In this document: one piece after another, positions 24,520 through 36,981 of the stretch
Layout: the number at the start of each line of letters is the position of its first letter
Numbering within the stretch: position 1 is the stretch's first letter
NCBI RefSeq assembly: GCF_024585165.1
Contig: NZ_CP029008.1
Span: 744,001-808,000, forward strand
Origin: Bradyrhizobium sp. WBOS07
GTDB taxonomy: Bacteria > Pseudomonadota > Alphaproteobacteria > Rhizobiales > Xanthobacteraceae
Direction of reading: 5' to 3'
DNA length: 64,000 nucleotides
Translations under genes and position numbers: made by a program
Notes under the pieces: generated by a model
Told to the model about the DNA's origin: nothing
The model's input: the letters and a program-made list of their open reading frames with translations, nothing else
Database searches by the model: none

Positions 24520-27108
24520 ATGACACGTCGTCGTTTGACGCTGGTCGCAGGTCTGGCGCTCGCGATCACCGCATCGCTGGTGACCCCCTGCCTCGGGCAG
24601 AAGGGTCTTGCCGCCGAGAGCGCGCGGCTCAGCGCGCTCATCCGCGCCGGAAAATATTCGGAGGCGCTGCCGCTCGCGCAGGCGATGGTCGCTGGCCTCG
24701 AGAAGGACAACGGCCGCGATCTCTCCGGCGCGTTGAACAATCTCGGCCAGGTCCATGCCGCTCAGGGGCGAGACGATCTGGCTGAGCCGCTCTACAAGCG
24801 CGCGATCGCGCTCATGGAAAAATCGCTCGGCCTCGACAACGCATTGGTTGCGGCCGAGCTGACCAATCTCGCCGCGCTCTATCAGCGGCAAAGTCGCTTC
24901 GCAGAGGCCGAGCCGCTGTTCAAGCGTGCACTGGCCGTGCGCGAGAAAGCGCTGCCGCGCGAACATCCCGACGTCGGTCAGTCCCTCAACAATATCGCCA
25001 CGCTCTACGCCAAGCAGCAGCGCCCGGCCGACGCCGAGCCGCTATTCCAGCGGGCCCTCGGGATCTATCAAAAGGCCGCCGGGCCCGAGCATCCCGCGGT
25101 CGCGACCGTCCTGAACAACATCGGCCAGGTCTATCGCGACCTCAACCGCAAAGCCGACGCCGAGGCGCCGATCAAGCGCTCGCTGGCGATCCGCGAGAAG
25201 GTGCTGGGGGCCGATCATCCCGATGTCGCGCGCTCGCTGAACAATCTCGCGGGCCTCTACGAGCATCAGCAGCGCTATGCCGAGGCCGAGCCGCTCTATC
25301 GCCGTGCCCTGTCCATCCGCGAACGCGCGCTCGGGGCGGACCATCCGGATACCCTGATCTCGACCGGCAATCTTGCTTATTTCCTCTACGTCTCCGGGCG
25401 CACCGCCGATGCTTTGCCGCTCGCGGACAAGACGCTTGCCAGCGGTCGCGCGCAGCTGCGCATCGTGCTGCCGATCCTGCTGTCCGCGCGGCAGCAGCAT
25501 CTGCTGCCCGACGACAAGGCGCTCGACAAGGCGCTGGCCGCGGTCCAGCGCGGCACGCAATCCTCCGCCGCCGCTGCCGTGAACAAGCTCGCGGTGCGGA
25601 TGGCCGCCGGCAGCGACCGGCTCGCCGAGCTCGTGCGCCAGGATCAGGATCTCGCCGCCGAGTCCGAGGCGCTCGACAAGGCCATCGTCGCGGCGGTGTC
25701 GAAGCCATCTACGCAGCGCGACCGCGCGGTCGAGCAGCGCAGTCGCACGCGGATCGCCACGATCGCGAACGAGCGTGCGGGCTTGCAGAAGACCCTCACG
25801 CTCGAGTTTCCCGACTATGCCTCGCTCTCCAACCCGCTGCCGCTGGCAGTGAAGGACATCCAGCCGCTGCTGTCGGCGGACGAAGCGATGGTGATCTATT
25901 CCGTCGTCGACAGGCAGAGCCATGTCATCGCGATCACGCGCGAGGGCGCCGAGTGGAAGGAGATCCCGCTCGGCGCGGATGCGGTGACGCAGAAGGTCGC
26001 CGCCTTCCGCAAGGGGCTGGATGTCGGCAAGGCGCGCGATGCCTCCGGCAAGTCGGGCCTGTTCGACCTTGCGCTGGCCCATGAGCTCCATGCGGCGTTG
26101 CTCGGCCCGGTCGAGGCGCTGACGAAGGACAAGCGCAATTTGCTGGTGGTGCCCTCGGCGGCGCTGACGGCGTTGCCGTTTCATCTGCTGGTGACGGAGA
26201 AGCCGCAGGCTGCGATTCCGGACCGGCTCGAGGGCTATCGCGATGCCGCCTGGCTGCTGCGGCGTCAGGCCGTCTCGGTGTTGCCGTCGGTGATCTCCCT
26301 GAAATCGCTGCGTGCCTCTGCCCGCAAGGATCAGAGCGTCAAGCCGATGACCGGCTTCGGCGATCCCGTCTTCAATCCCGCGGCCGAAGGGCCGGCCGAC
26401 CGTCGCGCAGCCGGCGACAAGGTCGCCGCGCGCAGCATTGCGACGATCGCCTACACCGATTTCTGGCGCGGCGCCGGCGTCGATCGCGCGCGGCTGGCGC
26501 AGGCGCTGCCGCAACTGCCCGATACCGCCGACGAGCTGAACGCGGTGGCGAGGGACGTCGGCGCGGCCAAGGCCGACATCCATCTCGGGCGCGATGCCAG
26601 CGAGACGACGCTGAAGCGTGCAGCGCTTGCTCAATACGGCATCATCTACTTTGCCACCCACGGTCTCGTCGCCGGCGACATCAAGGGACTGGCCGAGCCC
26701 TCCCTCGCGTTGTCCATTCCCGATCAGCCGTCGGAGTTCGACGATGGTCTTCTGACCGCGAGCGAGGTGGCGCAGCTCAAGCTCAACGCCGATTGGGTGG
26801 TGCTGTCCGCCTGCAACACCATCGCCGGCGACAAGCCGGGCGCCGAGGCACTGTCGGGATTGGCGCGCTCGTTCTTCTACGCAGGGGCCCGCGCGCTCCT
26901 GGTCTCGCATTGGGCCGTGGATTCGGAGGCCGCCACCCGCTTGACCACGTCGACATTCGAGCTGCTCAAGAACGAACCAAGGATCGGTCGTGCCGAAGCC
27001 TTGCGCCGCGCGATGTTAACGTTTGTCGACGACGCCACTTCGCCGCGCAACGCCTACCCAGCCATGTGGGGACCGTTCGCGCTGATCGGCGAAGGCGAGG
27101 TAAAATGA
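24520..27108 (+). CDS. Exported TPR-CHAT (caspase-like peptidase) protein
   Basis: The 862-aa protein has a signal peptide (residues 1-26), five or six kinesin-light-chain-type TPR repeats (about 35-300), a helical linker (about 320-450) and a CHAT domain (about 490-860). The CHAT catalytic dyad is intact: His714 in YFATHGLVAGD and Cys765 in VVLSACNTIAGD. The C-terminal LARSFFYAGARALLVSHWAVDSEAA and AYPAMWGPFALIGEG are family hallmarks. CHAT proteases include separase relatives and the Craspase effector, but secretion argues for an envelope or extracytoplasmic target here. GAGGGG precedes the ATG at 24520. It resembles a fusion of the 10743-type TPR protein to a protease. Confidence 0.85.
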   Translation: MTRRRLTLVAGLALAITASLVTPCLGQKGLAAESARLSALIRAGKYSEALPLAQAMVAGLEKDNGRDLSGALNNLGQVHAAQGRDDLAEPLYKRAIALMEKSLGLDNALVAAELTNLAALYQRQSRFAEAEPLFKRALAVREKALPREHPDVGQSLNNIATLYAKQQRPADAEPLFQRALGIYQKAAGPEHPAVATVLNNIGQVYRDLNRKADAEAPIKRSLAIREKVLGADHPDVARSLNNLAGLYEHQQRYAEAEPLYRRALSIRERALGADHPDTLISTGNLAYFLYVSGRTADALPLADKTLASGRAQLRIVLPILLSARQQHLLPDDKALDKALAAVQRGTQSSAAAAVNKLAVRMAAGSDRLAELVRQDQDLAAESEALDKAIVAAVSKPSTQRDRAVEQRSRTRIATIANERAGLQKTLTLEFPDYASLSNPLPLAVKDIQPLLSADEAMVIYSVVDRQSHVIAITREGAEWKEIPLGADAVTQKVAAFRKGLDVGKARDASGKSGLFDLALAHELHAALLGPVEALTKDKRNLLVVPSAALTALPFHLLVTEKPQAAIPDRLEGYRDAAWLLRRQAVSVLPSVISLKSLRASARKDQSVKPMTGFGDPVFNPAAEGPADRRAAGDKVAARSIATIAYTDFWRGAGVDRARLAQALPQLPDTADELNAVARDVGAAKADIHLGRDASETTLKRAALAQYGIIYFATHGLVAGDIKGLAEPSLALSIPDQPSEFDDGLLTASEVAQLKLNADWVVLSACNTIAGDKPGAEALSGLARSFFYAGARALLVSHWAVDSEAATRLTTSTFELLKNEPRIGRAEALRRAMLTFVDDATSPRNAYPAMWGPFALIGEGEVK

Positions 27109-27395
27109 AACGATTCCTCAGGGATTGTGCGTCGCAATAACCTGACGTAACGCGCAAACACGCATTTGGTTGCGCGATCATTTGTGTTTTCTGGTTGCCC
27201 CTGCTCAGAGCTGACATGCGCGACGTTTGGCGCGGTCCTTGAATAAACCAAATCCTGCGGGATCAGCTTGGCAACGCCAGCGTTCATGATTATTAGGTCG
27301 TTCAGCCGAGGCCGAATGGCCCATTCATCACGGTGACTGCGATGGCGTCCAAACTTGGTCGCGCAGGGTGTCGCGGGTTCTAGGAGGATTTTTTC
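27109..27395. promoter_or_regulatory. pckA: pckA upstream region
   Basis: The 287-bp gap before pckA should contain its promoter. AT-richer stretches lie at 27150-27300, but no -35/-10 pair is convincing. A strong ribosome-binding site, AGGAGGA at 27382-27388, precedes the GTG start. ChvI control of pckA is known in relatives, but I cannot confirm a site here. Confidence 0.4.
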
Positions 27396-29012
27396 GTGCA
27401 AGAGACGGGCGTGCGCAACGGTGCCTTCGGCGCCGACAAATTCGGCTTAAAGAATCTCAAGCAGGTTCACTGGAATCTTGGTGCGCCGCAACTCTATCAA
27501 TACTCGCTCGCGGCCGGCGAGGCGGTGCTGTCCGCCGACGGTGCACTCTGCGCCGACACCGGCGAGTTCACCGGGCGCAGCCCGAAGGACAAGTTCACGG
27601 TGCGTGACGCCACCACCGACAAGAAGATGTGGTGGGCCGGCAACCAGTCGATCACCGCGGAGCAGTTCGAGACGCTCTATCAAGATTTCCTCAAGCACGC
27701 CGAAGGCAAGAAGCTGTTCGCGCAGGACCTCTACGGCGGCGCCGACCCGGCCTACCGGATCAAGACGCGCGTCTTCACCGAGCTCGCCTGGCACTCGCTG
27801 TTCATCCGCACTCTCCTGATCCGCCCCGAGGCGATCGAGCTGTCGACCTTCGTGCCGGAACTCACCATCATCGACATGCCGAGCTTCCGCGCCGATCCCA
27901 AACGTCACGGCTGCCGCTCGGAGAACGTGGTCGCGATCGATTTCACCCGCAAGATCGTCCTGATCGGCGGGTCTTATTATGCCGGCGAGATGAAGAAGTC
28001 GGTCTTCACCACGCTGAACTATTACCTGCCCGAGCGCGGCGTGATGCCGATGCATTGCTCGGCCAATGTCGGCGCCAAGGGCGACACCGCGATCTTCTTC
28101 GGCCTGTCGGGCACCGGCAAGACCACGCTGTCGGCCGATCCCAACCGCACCCTGATCGGCGACGACGAGCACGGCTGGGGCCCGAACGGCGTCTTCAATT
28201 TCGAGGGCGGCTGCTATGCCAAGTGCATCAAGCTGTCGAAGGAAGCCGAGCCCGAGATCTTCGCGGCCTCGACCCGCTTCGGCGCGGTGCTCGAGAACTG
28301 CGTGCTCGACGAGGACACCCGGATCGTGGATTTCGACGACGGCTCCAAGACCGAGAACACGCGCTCGGCCTATCCGCTCGACTTCATCCCGAACGCCTCG
28401 CGCACCGGCCGCGCGCCGCAGCCGAAGAACGTGGTTATGCTCGCCGCCGACGCCTTCGGCGTGCTGCCGCCGATCGCGAAGCTGTCGCCGGCGCAGGCGA
28501 TGTATCACTTCCTGTCCGGCTACACCGCCAAGGTCGCGGGCACCGAGCGCGGTCTCGGCAACGAGCCGCAGCCGGAATTCTCGACCTGCTTCGGCTCGCC
28601 CTTCCTGCCGCTCGACCCCAGCGTCTACGGCAACATGCTGCGCGACCTCATCGCCCAGCACAATGTCGATTGCTGGCTGGTCAACACCGGCTGGACCGGC
28701 GGCAAGTACGGCGTCGGCTCGCGCATGCCGATCAAGGTGACGCGCGCGCTGCTCACCGCCGCGCTCGACGGAAGCTTGCGCAACGTCGAATTCCGCACCG
28801 ACAAGTATTTCGGCTTCGCGGTCCCGACCGCGCTGCCCGGCGTGCCCAGCGAGATCCTCAACCCGGTCAACACCTGGAAGGACAAGGACGAGTTCGACAA
28901 GACCGCCCGCGCGCTGGTCGGCATGTTCCAGAAGAACTTCGCCAAGTTCGAAGCCCAGGTCGACGCCGACGTGCGTGCGGCAGCCCCGGACGTGAAGCTC
29001 GCGGCGGAGTGA
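27396..29012 (+). CDS. pckA: Phosphoenolpyruvate carboxykinase (ATP)
   Basis: This 538-aa enzyme catalyses oxaloacetate + ATP to phosphoenolpyruvate + CO2 + ADP, the first step of gluconeogenesis from C4 acids. Signatures are [13 protein letters not shown] (substrate loop), [14 protein letters not shown], the kinase-1a P-loop [14 protein letters not shown], and LIGDDEHGW (metal site). [15 protein letters not shown] completes the PEPCK pattern. The start is GTG at 27396 because AGGAGGA sits eight bases upstream. A terminator follows at 29035. In Rhizobiales this gene is ChvI/acid regulated. Confidence 0.98.
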   Translation: MQETGVRNGAFGADKFGLKNLKQVHWNLGAPQLYQYSLAAGEAVLSADGALCADTGEFTGRSPKDKFTVRDATTDKKMWWAGNQSITAEQFETLYQDFLKHAEGKKLFAQDLYGGADPAYRIKTRVFTELAWHSLFIRTLLIRPEAIELSTFVPELTIIDMPSFRADPKRHGCRSENVVAIDFTRKIVLIGGSYYAGEMKKSVFTTLNYYLPERGVMPMHCSANVGAKGDTAIFFGLSGTGKTTLSADPNRTLIGDDEHGWGPNGVFNFEGGCYAKCIKLSKEAEPEIFAASTRFGAVLENCVLDEDTRIVDFDDGSKTENTRSAYPLDFIPNASRTGRAPQPKNVVMLAADAFGVLPPIAKLSPAQAMYHFLSGYTAKVAGTERGLGNEPQPEFSTCFGSPFLPLDPSVYGNMLRDLIAQHNVDCWLVNTGWTGGKYGVGSRMPIKVTRALLTAALDGSLRNVEFRTDKYFGFAVPTALPGVPSEILNPVNTWKDKDEFDKTARALVGMFQKNFAKFEAQVDADVRAAAPDVKLAAE

Positions 29013-29034
29013 GGCTCCGTTTCCTTGAATGCAC

Positions 29035-29062
29035 AAGGGCGGCCGCAGGGCCGCCCTTTTTT
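29035..29062 (+). terminator. Rho-independent terminator of pckA
   Basis: A perfect ten-base stem (AAGGGCGGCC paired with GGCCGCCCTT, 29035-29044 and 29049-29058) with a GCAG loop is followed by TTTT. It begins 23 bases after the pckA stop. Confidence 0.9.
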
Positions 29063-29067
29063 CTTTC

Positions 29068-29219
29068 CTTCTCCCCTTGTGGGAGAAGGTGGCGCGAAGC
29101 GCCGGATGAGGGGTTCTGTCCGCAAACTCAGGTGTAAGAGAAGTGCCCGCGGAGAGAACCCCTCACCCGTCTCGCCGCTGCGCGGCGAGCCCCCCTCTCC
29201 CACAAGGGGAGAGGGGAGA
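29068..29219. repeat. Palindromic repeat, CTCCCCTTGTGGGAGA family, copy 1
   Basis: CTCCCCTTGTGGGAGAAGG at one end matches CTCTCCCACAAGGGGAGAGG at the other. The inner arms are GGCGCGAAGCGCC and the CGCCGCTGCGCGGCG hairpin, and GGGGTTC and GAACCCC flank the centre. A similar element is at 55025-55172. Confidence 0.8.
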
Positions 29220-29224
29220 AACAG

Positions 29225-30040
29225 CTACGCCTTGAAATACGCGATCTGCGTCGTGGTCGCGAGCAGCCGGCCGTTCGGCGACCACAGCTCGGCGTTCTGG
29301 TCGGCGTAGCTCTTGTGCATGATCTTGGAATCCGCCGTCGCCAGCACGCGGGTGATGTCCTCGCTCGCGAGCTCTGCGCTGTCGGTGTGAAAATACGTCG
29401 TCAGCGACACCGTGCCGAACGGCACCATCTCGCGCCTTGCGTGGAAGATGCGGCCGAAGAAGGCGTCCGACATCGACGTCAGCGACAGCATGTCGAGCTT
29501 GCGCGGCGTGCGGTCGCTGATCCAGATTTTCGAATAGGTGCTGGCGGGCTCGGCCTGCTGCGGGCCGATCCGCATCTCGCCCTCGACGAAACGGAATTCG
29601 TACTGGTTGGCCCAGGACGCCGCGATCTTCGGGAACGGCATGGTCTCCTCGAACGGCTTGGCCTCGGGATATTGCGCCACCCGGTGCTCCCAGGACGGCC
29701 GCCGTTCGGCGAACACCGCGGTGGCGAGCGTTGCGACCTCGCCGCCGCCCTGGCTGAGCTCGACGCACCAGTGCTGGCTGGAGCGGTTGGCCTTGACCAG
29801 CCGCACGTCGAGATCGAACGCGCCCTTGGCGATCGGCGCGCAATAATTGACGGTGAGCGCGAGCGGATCGCCGGCGGCTTGCGGATGCTCGATCAGCGCG
29901 CGGAGGATCGTCGCGGCCGTGGCGCCGCCGAACGGGCCGACAAAGGCCCAGTAATCGTCGCTGGTGTGTCCCTGCCAACTGCTGTCACCCGCGGTGATGC
30001 GGGTCGCGTCGTCGAAGGGGTGCGGGAGCTTGGCGTGCAT
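29225..30040 (-). CDS. Acyl-CoA thioesterase, TesB-like double hotdog
   Basis: The 271-aa protein resembles the two-hotdog acyl-CoA thioesterase-like family. The N-terminal hotdog reads DDYWAFVGPFGGATAATILRALIEHP, then LTVNYCAPIAKGAFDLDVRLVK. The second half includes RKLDMLSLTSMSDAF and VSLTTYFH, the position of the Asp active site in such enzymes. The substrate is not predictable. The start at 30040 avoids an upstream extension encoded by the palindromic repeat at 30066-30144. It is convergent with pckA and its terminator. Confidence 0.75.
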   Translation of the reverse strand: MHAKLPHPFDDATRITAGDSSWQGHTSDDYWAFVGPFGGATAATILRALIEHPQAAGDPLALTVNYCAPIAKGAFDLDVRLVKANRSSQHWCVELSQGGGEVATLATAVFAERRPSWEHRVAQYPEAKPFEETMPFPKIAASWANQYEFRFVEGEMRIGPQQAEPASTYSKIWISDRTPRKLDMLSLTSMSDAFFGRIFHARREMVPFGTVSLTTYFHTDSAELASEDITRVLATADSKIMHKSYADQNAELWSPNGRLLATTTQIAYFKA

Positions 30041-30065
30041 GGGAGTCCTCGGTGTCGCCCCACCC

Positions 30066-30144
30066 GTCATTGCGAGCGCAGCGAAGCAATCCAGACTGTC
30101 TCCGCGGAAAGATTCTGGATTGCTTCGCTGCGCTCGCAATGACG
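30066..30144. repeat. Palindromic repeat, GTCATTGCGAGCGCAGCGAAGC family, copy 1
   Basis: An almost perfect long inverted repeat: GTCATTGCGAGCGCAGCGAAGC and ATCCAG on the left face CTGGAT and GCTTCGCTGCGCTCGCAATGAC on the right, around ACTGTCTCCGCGGAAAGATT. The partial copy at 43072-43155 has one arm intact. It lies between two minus-strand genes. Confidence 0.9.
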
Positions 30145-30266
30145 GCGTTTGAGGTGGCGGCGTCGGTTCACCGACTCCGCCTTGGGGATGATGGCAGTCA
30201 TATCATCATCCGCCTTGCGAGATGCAAATAACCTCGCAGGTAATCCCGCTTCCATGCCGCGGAAAA

Positions 30267-32792
<2,526 letters not shown>

Positions 32793-32986
32793 TTCCTAGG
32801 TCGAACTCTTACCAATCTGCGCGTCGTGCCCTTGCACCCAGAACTGCCGCCGGTGGCCGTGCATTGCGCTGGCGCTAATTTATGCAAGGAACGGGCCGAA
32901 TTGGGAACCCGGGTGAGCACGGAGAAACCGCAGATTCGGTGCTAGATTACGAAAGATTCAGCCATCAGTGTGGAGAGGAGACGACG

Positions 32987-33220
32987 ATGAGACTGCTGAT
33001 CGACATCGCCACTGCGGCCCTGCTCGTCCTCTGCATCAGCGCCTCCGGCGTGGCGTTTGCCGCCGGCAAATCCGGCCGCAGCGCCGATGGTCTCAGCTGC
33101 GGCTTCACGGCCCCGCAAAAGGCGTCGCCCGCGGCTCGCTGCGCTGCGATCAAGCGCCAATGCGGCGGCAAGTTCTATGCGAATGCGTGCGGGGATAAAC
33201 TGCTGTCGGCGGCGAATTGA
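32987..33220 (+). CDS. Small exported cysteine-containing protein
   Basis: This predicted 77-aa protein has a signal peptide (MRLLIDIATAALLVLCISAS..., cleaved near FA/AGKSG). The short mature part has four cysteines (LSCGF, ARCAAIKRQCGG, NACGDK) that could form two disulphides. GAGAGGAG at 32973-32980 precedes the ATG at 32987. I do not recognise the family. It is convergent with the LysR gene. Confidence 0.65.
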   Translation: MRLLIDIATAALLVLCISASGVAFAAGKSGRSADGLSCGFTAPQKASPAARCAAIKRQCGGKFYANACGDKLLSAAN

Positions 33221-33240
33221 GCGCCTGACCTCGAGCGGGC

Positions 33241-34104
33241 TCAAGCCGCCTTCGCCTGCACCGCATCGCAAAATTCGGCGAGACGATCCGCAAGCCGCAG
33301 CGTGGCCGGGCTCGCATCCGGCGCAGCCATCAATGCGACCTCGGTCTTGTTGATCGGTGCAAAACCTTCCTTCGCCGTCAGCACGCGGTGATCGGACTGG
33401 ATCGACATCTCCGACAGGATGCTCAGCCCCATGCCGGCGGCGACCGCGGCCTGGATGCCGGCGAGGCTCGACGAGGTATAGGCGGTGTGCCAGGCGCGGC
33501 CGGCGCTTTCCAGCGCATGGATCGCGCCGGCGCGGTAGATGCAGCCGAGCGGAAAGCCGATCAACGGCACCGAGGGAACGTCGACATCGACGGGATGGCT
33601 CTTGCTGGTGACCCAGTGCACCCGCTCCGGCCACACCGCGATCGCGCCGTTCGCGCCGGCCTCGCGCTTGTAGAGCGCAAGGTCGAGCTCGCCGCGCTCG
33701 AGATCGCGCGCCAGATGCTTGCTCTGGTCGGCCCGCACGTCGAGCCGCAGGCCCGGATGCGAGCGCGCGAATGCGCCGAGCAGCTTGGTCAGCCGGTACG
33801 CCGCGAAATCCTCGGGGATGCCGAGCCGGACCGCGCCTTCGCCACCCGGGCGGCGCAGCACGTCGCGCGCCTCCTCGGCCAGCGAGAGCAGACGGCGCGC
33901 ATAGGAGAGCAGCCGCTCGCCGGCCTCGGTCGGCCGCACGCTCTTGCCGTCGCGATGCAGCAGCACCTGGCCGATGTCGTCCTCCAGCCGCTTGATCTGC
34001 TGGCTGACGGTCGATTGTGTGCGGTGGACGCGCTCGCCGGCGCGGGTGAAGCCGCCGGCCTCGACCACCGAGACGAAGCTGCGCAGCAGCTCGAGATCCA
34101 GCAT
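33241..34104 (-). CDS. LysR-family transcriptional regulator
   Basis: The 287-aa regulator opens with the classic LysR winged helix MLDLELLRSFVSVVEAGGFTRAGERVHRTQSTVSQQIKRLE, followed by the two-lobe effector domain (LVTKS-like WVTSKSHPVD, and GIQAAVAAGMGLSIL). It is divergent from the EamA-type transporter at 34208, with about 100 bp between them, a typical arrangement for a LysR regulator and its target. ATG 34116 in frame adds four residues. The effector ligand is unknown. Confidence 0.9.
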   Translation of the reverse strand: MLDLELLRSFVSVVEAGGFTRAGERVHRTQSTVSQQIKRLEDDIGQVLLHRDGKSVRPTEAGERLLSYARRLLSLAEEARDVLRRPGGEGAVRLGIPEDFAAYRLTKLLGAFARSHPGLRLDVRADQSKHLARDLERGELDLALYKREAGANGAIAVWPERVHWVTSKSHPVDVDVPSVPLIGFPLGCIYRAGAIHALESAGRAWHTAYTSSSLAGIQAAVAAGMGLSILSEMSIQSDHRVLTAKEGFAPINKTEVALMAAPDASPATLRLADRLAEFCDAVQAKAA

Positions 34105-34207
34105 TGCCGCTTCCATTCGAAAATCAACTGATCGGAAGTTAATCATTTAATTTCCAAATGACAAGCGGCGTCCCTAGATCGAGGGCCGGAACAAGAACAT
34201 CCCGAGA

Positions 34208-35128
34208 ATGCCCCTCATGTCGCTCGCCCCCTCGATTTCGGTCCCAGGCACCCGCTTCAACACGCTGCCGCTCGCCATCGGCCTGTTCTGCCTGCTCTGG
34301 AGCTACGCCTTCGTCGCCGGCAAGATCGGCGTCACCCATTGCCCGCCACTGATCCTGCTCGCCGCGCGCTTCTCGCTCGCCGGCATCTTGATCCTGGGCG
34401 CAACGTTGATCCGCGGCGCTGCCTGGTCACTCTCCTGGCGCGATGCCGCGATCTTCGCCGTGCTCGGCATCGCCAACAACGCGCTTTATCTCGGTCTCGG
34501 CTACACCGGCCTGCAATCGGTCTCCGCCGGCCTCGGCGGCCTGATCGTCTCGGCCAATCCGGTATTCACAGCCGCGTTGGCAGCGTTGCTGCTCGGTGAA
34601 GGCATGACCTGGCGCAAGGCAAGCGGCCTCGTCCTCGGCGTCGTCGGCGTGACGGCGATCGTCTGGCACCGCCTGTCGGTCGGCACCGACAGCCTGCACG
34701 GCATCGCCTTCACGCTGGCCTCACTGGCCTCGCTCGTCGCCGGCACGATCCTGTTCAAGCTGCTCGCACCGAAGGGCTCCCTGTGGATCGGCAACGGCGT
34801 GCAGAACGTCGTCGCCGGCATCGTGCTGACGCCGGTCGCGCTCACTTTCGCCGACATCCACGCCATTGACGTCACGCCGAGCCTGATCGGCGCCTTTGCC
34901 TTCCTCGTGCTCGGCGGCTCGATCCTGGCCTACTGGCTCTGGTTTCATCTGCTGAAAGTGAGCGGCGCCACCGCCGCCAGCGCCTATCATTTCCTGATGC
35001 CGCCGCTCGGCATGCTGTTCGCGTATCTCGTCCTCGGCGAGCACATCGAGGCGCGCGATCTGCTCGGCATCGTTCCTGTCGCGCTCGGCATCTATCTGGT
35101 GACGCGGCCGGCGAGGGTGTCGGCGTGA
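34208..35128 (+). CDS. DMT-superfamily (EamA) transporter
   Basis: This 306-aa inner-membrane protein has about ten hydrophobic helices arranged as two EamA repeats (LCLLWSYAFVAGKIGVTHCPPLIL, then GLGGLIVSANPVFTAALAALLLGEGMTWRKASGLVLGVVGV; and later ASAYHFLMPPLGMLFAYLVLGEHIEARDLLGIVPVALGIYL). Such proteins export amino acids and other metabolites. An in-frame ATG at 34217 is an alternative start. Likely regulated by the divergent LysR gene. Confidence 0.85.
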   Translation: MPLMSLAPSISVPGTRFNTLPLAIGLFCLLWSYAFVAGKIGVTHCPPLILLAARFSLAGILILGATLIRGAAWSLSWRDAAIFAVLGIANNALYLGLGYTGLQSVSAGLGGLIVSANPVFTAALAALLLGEGMTWRKASGLVLGVVGVTAIVWHRLSVGTDSLHGIAFTLASLASLVAGTILFKLLAPKGSLWIGNGVQNVVAGIVLTPVALTFADIHAIDVTPSLIGAFAFLVLGGSILAYWLWFHLLKVSGATAASAYHFLMPPLGMLFAYLVLGEHIEARDLLGIVPVALGIYLVTRPARVSA

Positions 35129-35150
35129 GCAGGGCGCCACAACCTCAACT

Positions 35151-35262
35151 GTCATGCCCCGGCTCGACCGGGGCATCCAGTACGCCGCGGCGGTTGTTGT
35201 GAGCGAGTTCTCCGACGAAGGCCTCTGGAATACTGGATCGCCCGGTCAAGCCGGGCGATGAC
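35151..35262. repeat. Palindromic repeat, GTCATGCCCCGG family, copy 1
   Basis: GTCATGCCCCGGCTCGACCGGGGCATCCAGTA is answered by TACTGGATCGCCCGGTCAAGCCGGGCGATGAC, each arm itself a hairpin, around a central spacer. Related to 56208-56327. It lies between the EamA gene and the convergent 35297 gene. Confidence 0.85.
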
Positions 35263-35296
35263 GAGCGGAGAGGGATGCGCACGGAGTGACGCGCCC

Positions 35297-36067
35297 TCAA
35301 TCCTTCCTGAACACGATCGACGCCATCCATCCCGTCATCAGCGCCATCGCCACGGTGGCGAGGCCGTACAGGAACCCGTTGTGCCGCGCGGTCGTGGCGA
35401 CGAACTGCTCGAAGCCGATCTTGACGATCTCGAACGCGGTCTCGGTCTTGCCGATGAACGCGCCGTTCGCGAACAGCTTGATCTCGACCTCGTAGGTCCC
35501 GATCGGCACCTCCGCCGGCAGCGGAATGCCGGTCCGGAACAGCGTCGGGGTCAGGAACGTGACCGCGCTGCCGTCTTCGCGATAGAGCCCGCGCTGGGTA
35601 CGCAGGCGGATGAAGGCCGAGCGGAACGCGTCGTTCGGCACCACGTCGGCGAAGTCGCCGCTGACCCGTTGCGTCAGCAGGACGTTGTTCAGCCCGATCT
35701 GCTGCCGCCGTGCGATCTCGGGCGAGGTGATCGTTTCGAAGGGACGGTTGGCGAACAGCGCCAGATAGCTCGGCACCTGCAGGAACTGACGGTAGTCGGT
35801 GTTGATCCAGATTCCGAAGGTACGTTCCTTCCGCCGCGTCACCATGTCGGCGCGTGGGCCCATCACGGTGACGACGAGATCGTAGGCGGTGCGGTCCGCC
35901 GGCGTCGTCGCATCCTTCTCCACCGAGCCGAACAGCACCAGCTCCTCGCCGGAATAGTTCGGCGTCACCGTGACGCGGTGGTTGGAGACCGACACGATCA
36001 GCCGCTCGGCGCGTGCGGCGCCGCCGAGCAGCAGGACGAGAAGGATGGCGAGAAGCGTGCGCATCAT
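35297..36067 (-). CDS. TIGR02186-like exported/membrane protein paired with a TauE permease
   Basis: The 256-aa protein has an N-terminal signal ([23 protein letters not shown]) and a C-terminal membrane helix (FLYGLATVAMALMTGWMASIVF), with a periplasmic domain between. Sequence like SNHRVTVTPNYSGEELVLFGSVE and RTFGIWINT fits the family often found beside TauE/SafE sulphonate or sulphite exporters. The start ATGA overlaps the TauE stop, so the pair is translationally coupled. A supporting role in the transport of sulphur compounds is inferred. Confidence 0.75.
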   Translation of the reverse strand: MMRTLLAILLVLLLGGAARAERLIVSVSNHRVTVTPNYSGEELVLFGSVEKDATTPADRTAYDLVVTVMGPRADMVTRRKERTFGIWINTDYRQFLQVPSYLALFANRPFETITSPEIARRQQIGLNNVLLTQRVSGDFADVVPNDAFRSAFIRLRTQRGLYREDGSAVTFLTPTLFRTGIPLPAEVPIGTYEVEIKLFANGAFIGKTETAFEIVKIGFEQFVATTARHNGFLYGLATVAMALMTGWMASIVFRKD

Positions 36068-36981
36068 CCGCTCACTCCGAGCTCGCGGATGGTGAAGAGG
36101 TCCGAGGGCTGGATCACCAGCTCGATCGCGAAGCGGATGCCGACCGAGAGGATCAGCAGGCCGAGCAGCAGGCGCAGCTGCTCGCCGCGGATCTTCTGCC
36201 CGGCGCGGGCCCCGAACTGCGCACCGGTGACGCCCCCGATCATCAGGATCAGCGCCAGCACGGCGTCGACCAGGTGATTGGTCGCCGCGTGCAGCATGGT
36301 CGCGAACAGCATGGTGACCAGCGTCAGCACCATCGAGGTCCCGATCACCGTCGAGGTCGGCACCCGCAAGAGATAGATCATGATCGGCACCAGGATGAAG
36401 CCGCCGCCGATGCCCATGATGGCGCCGATGAAGCCGATCACGATGCCGACCACCACCACCGGGATGACCGAGAGATAGATCTTCGAGCGCTTGAACCGCA
36501 TCTTCAGCGGCAGGCCGTGGATCCAATTGTGCGTGCGGCGTGGCGGCAGCGCGCCGCGCCGGGTCCGCATCAGCGCGCGCAGGCCTTCCGAGAACATCAG
36601 GCTGCCGACGGTGGTGAGCAGCACCACGTAAGAGAGCGCGATCATCAGATCGAGCTGGCCGAGCGCACGCAGCTGGGTGAAGGTCCACACGCCGAGCGCC
36701 GTGCCGGTCACGCCGCCGCAGAGCAGGACGCTCGCCAGCGCCGGATCGATCGCGCGACGCCGCCAATAGGACAGCGCGCCGGAGAACGAGGAGGCCGCGA
36801 TGTGGCTGGTGACCGAGGCGACCGCGACCGCGGGCGTGATGCCGATGAATATCAGCAGCGGCGTCATCAGGAAGCCGCCGCCGATCCCGAACATGCCCGA
36901 GACGAAGCCGACCGCGGCCCCCATCGCCAGCACCAGCAAGACGTTGACGGGAAGATCGGCGATCGGGAGATAAAGCTGCAT
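36064..36981 (-). CDS. TauE/SafE-family membrane permease
   Basis: The 305-aa protein has about eight hydrophobic helices and the two family repeats: [24 protein letters not shown] in the first half and [23 protein letters not shown] in the second. The GxGGG motifs are the signature of TauE/SafE exporters. The start at [13 protein letters not shown] is family-typical; the frame extends further upstream but there it has no helix. It is first in a two-gene operon. Substrates in the family are sulphite, sulphonates or taurine-derived compounds. Confidence 0.87.
   Translation of the reverse strand: MQLYLPIADLPVNVLLVLAMGAAVGFVSGMFGIGGGFLMTPLLIFIGITPAVAVASVTSHIAASSFSGALSYWRRRAIDPALASVLLCGGVTGTALGVWTFTQLRALGQLDLMIALSYVVLLTTVGSLMFSEGLRALMRTRRGALPPRRTHNWIHGLPLKMRFKRSKIYLSVIPVVVVGIVIGFIGAIMGIGGGFILVPIMIYLLRVPTSTVIGTSMVLTLVTMLFATMLHAATNHLVDAVLALILMIGGVTGAQFGARAGQKIRGEQLRLLLGLLILSVGIRFAIELVIQPSDLFTIRELGVSG

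Noticed and set aside
24520..27108. CHAT protein as a Craspase-like CRISPR effector
   Set aside because: There is no gRAMP/Cas7-11 or CRISPR array, and a signal peptide is present.
27447..29036. 529-codon minus-strand open frame across pckA
   Set aside because: It is an antisense shadow of pckA with no start signal or domain.
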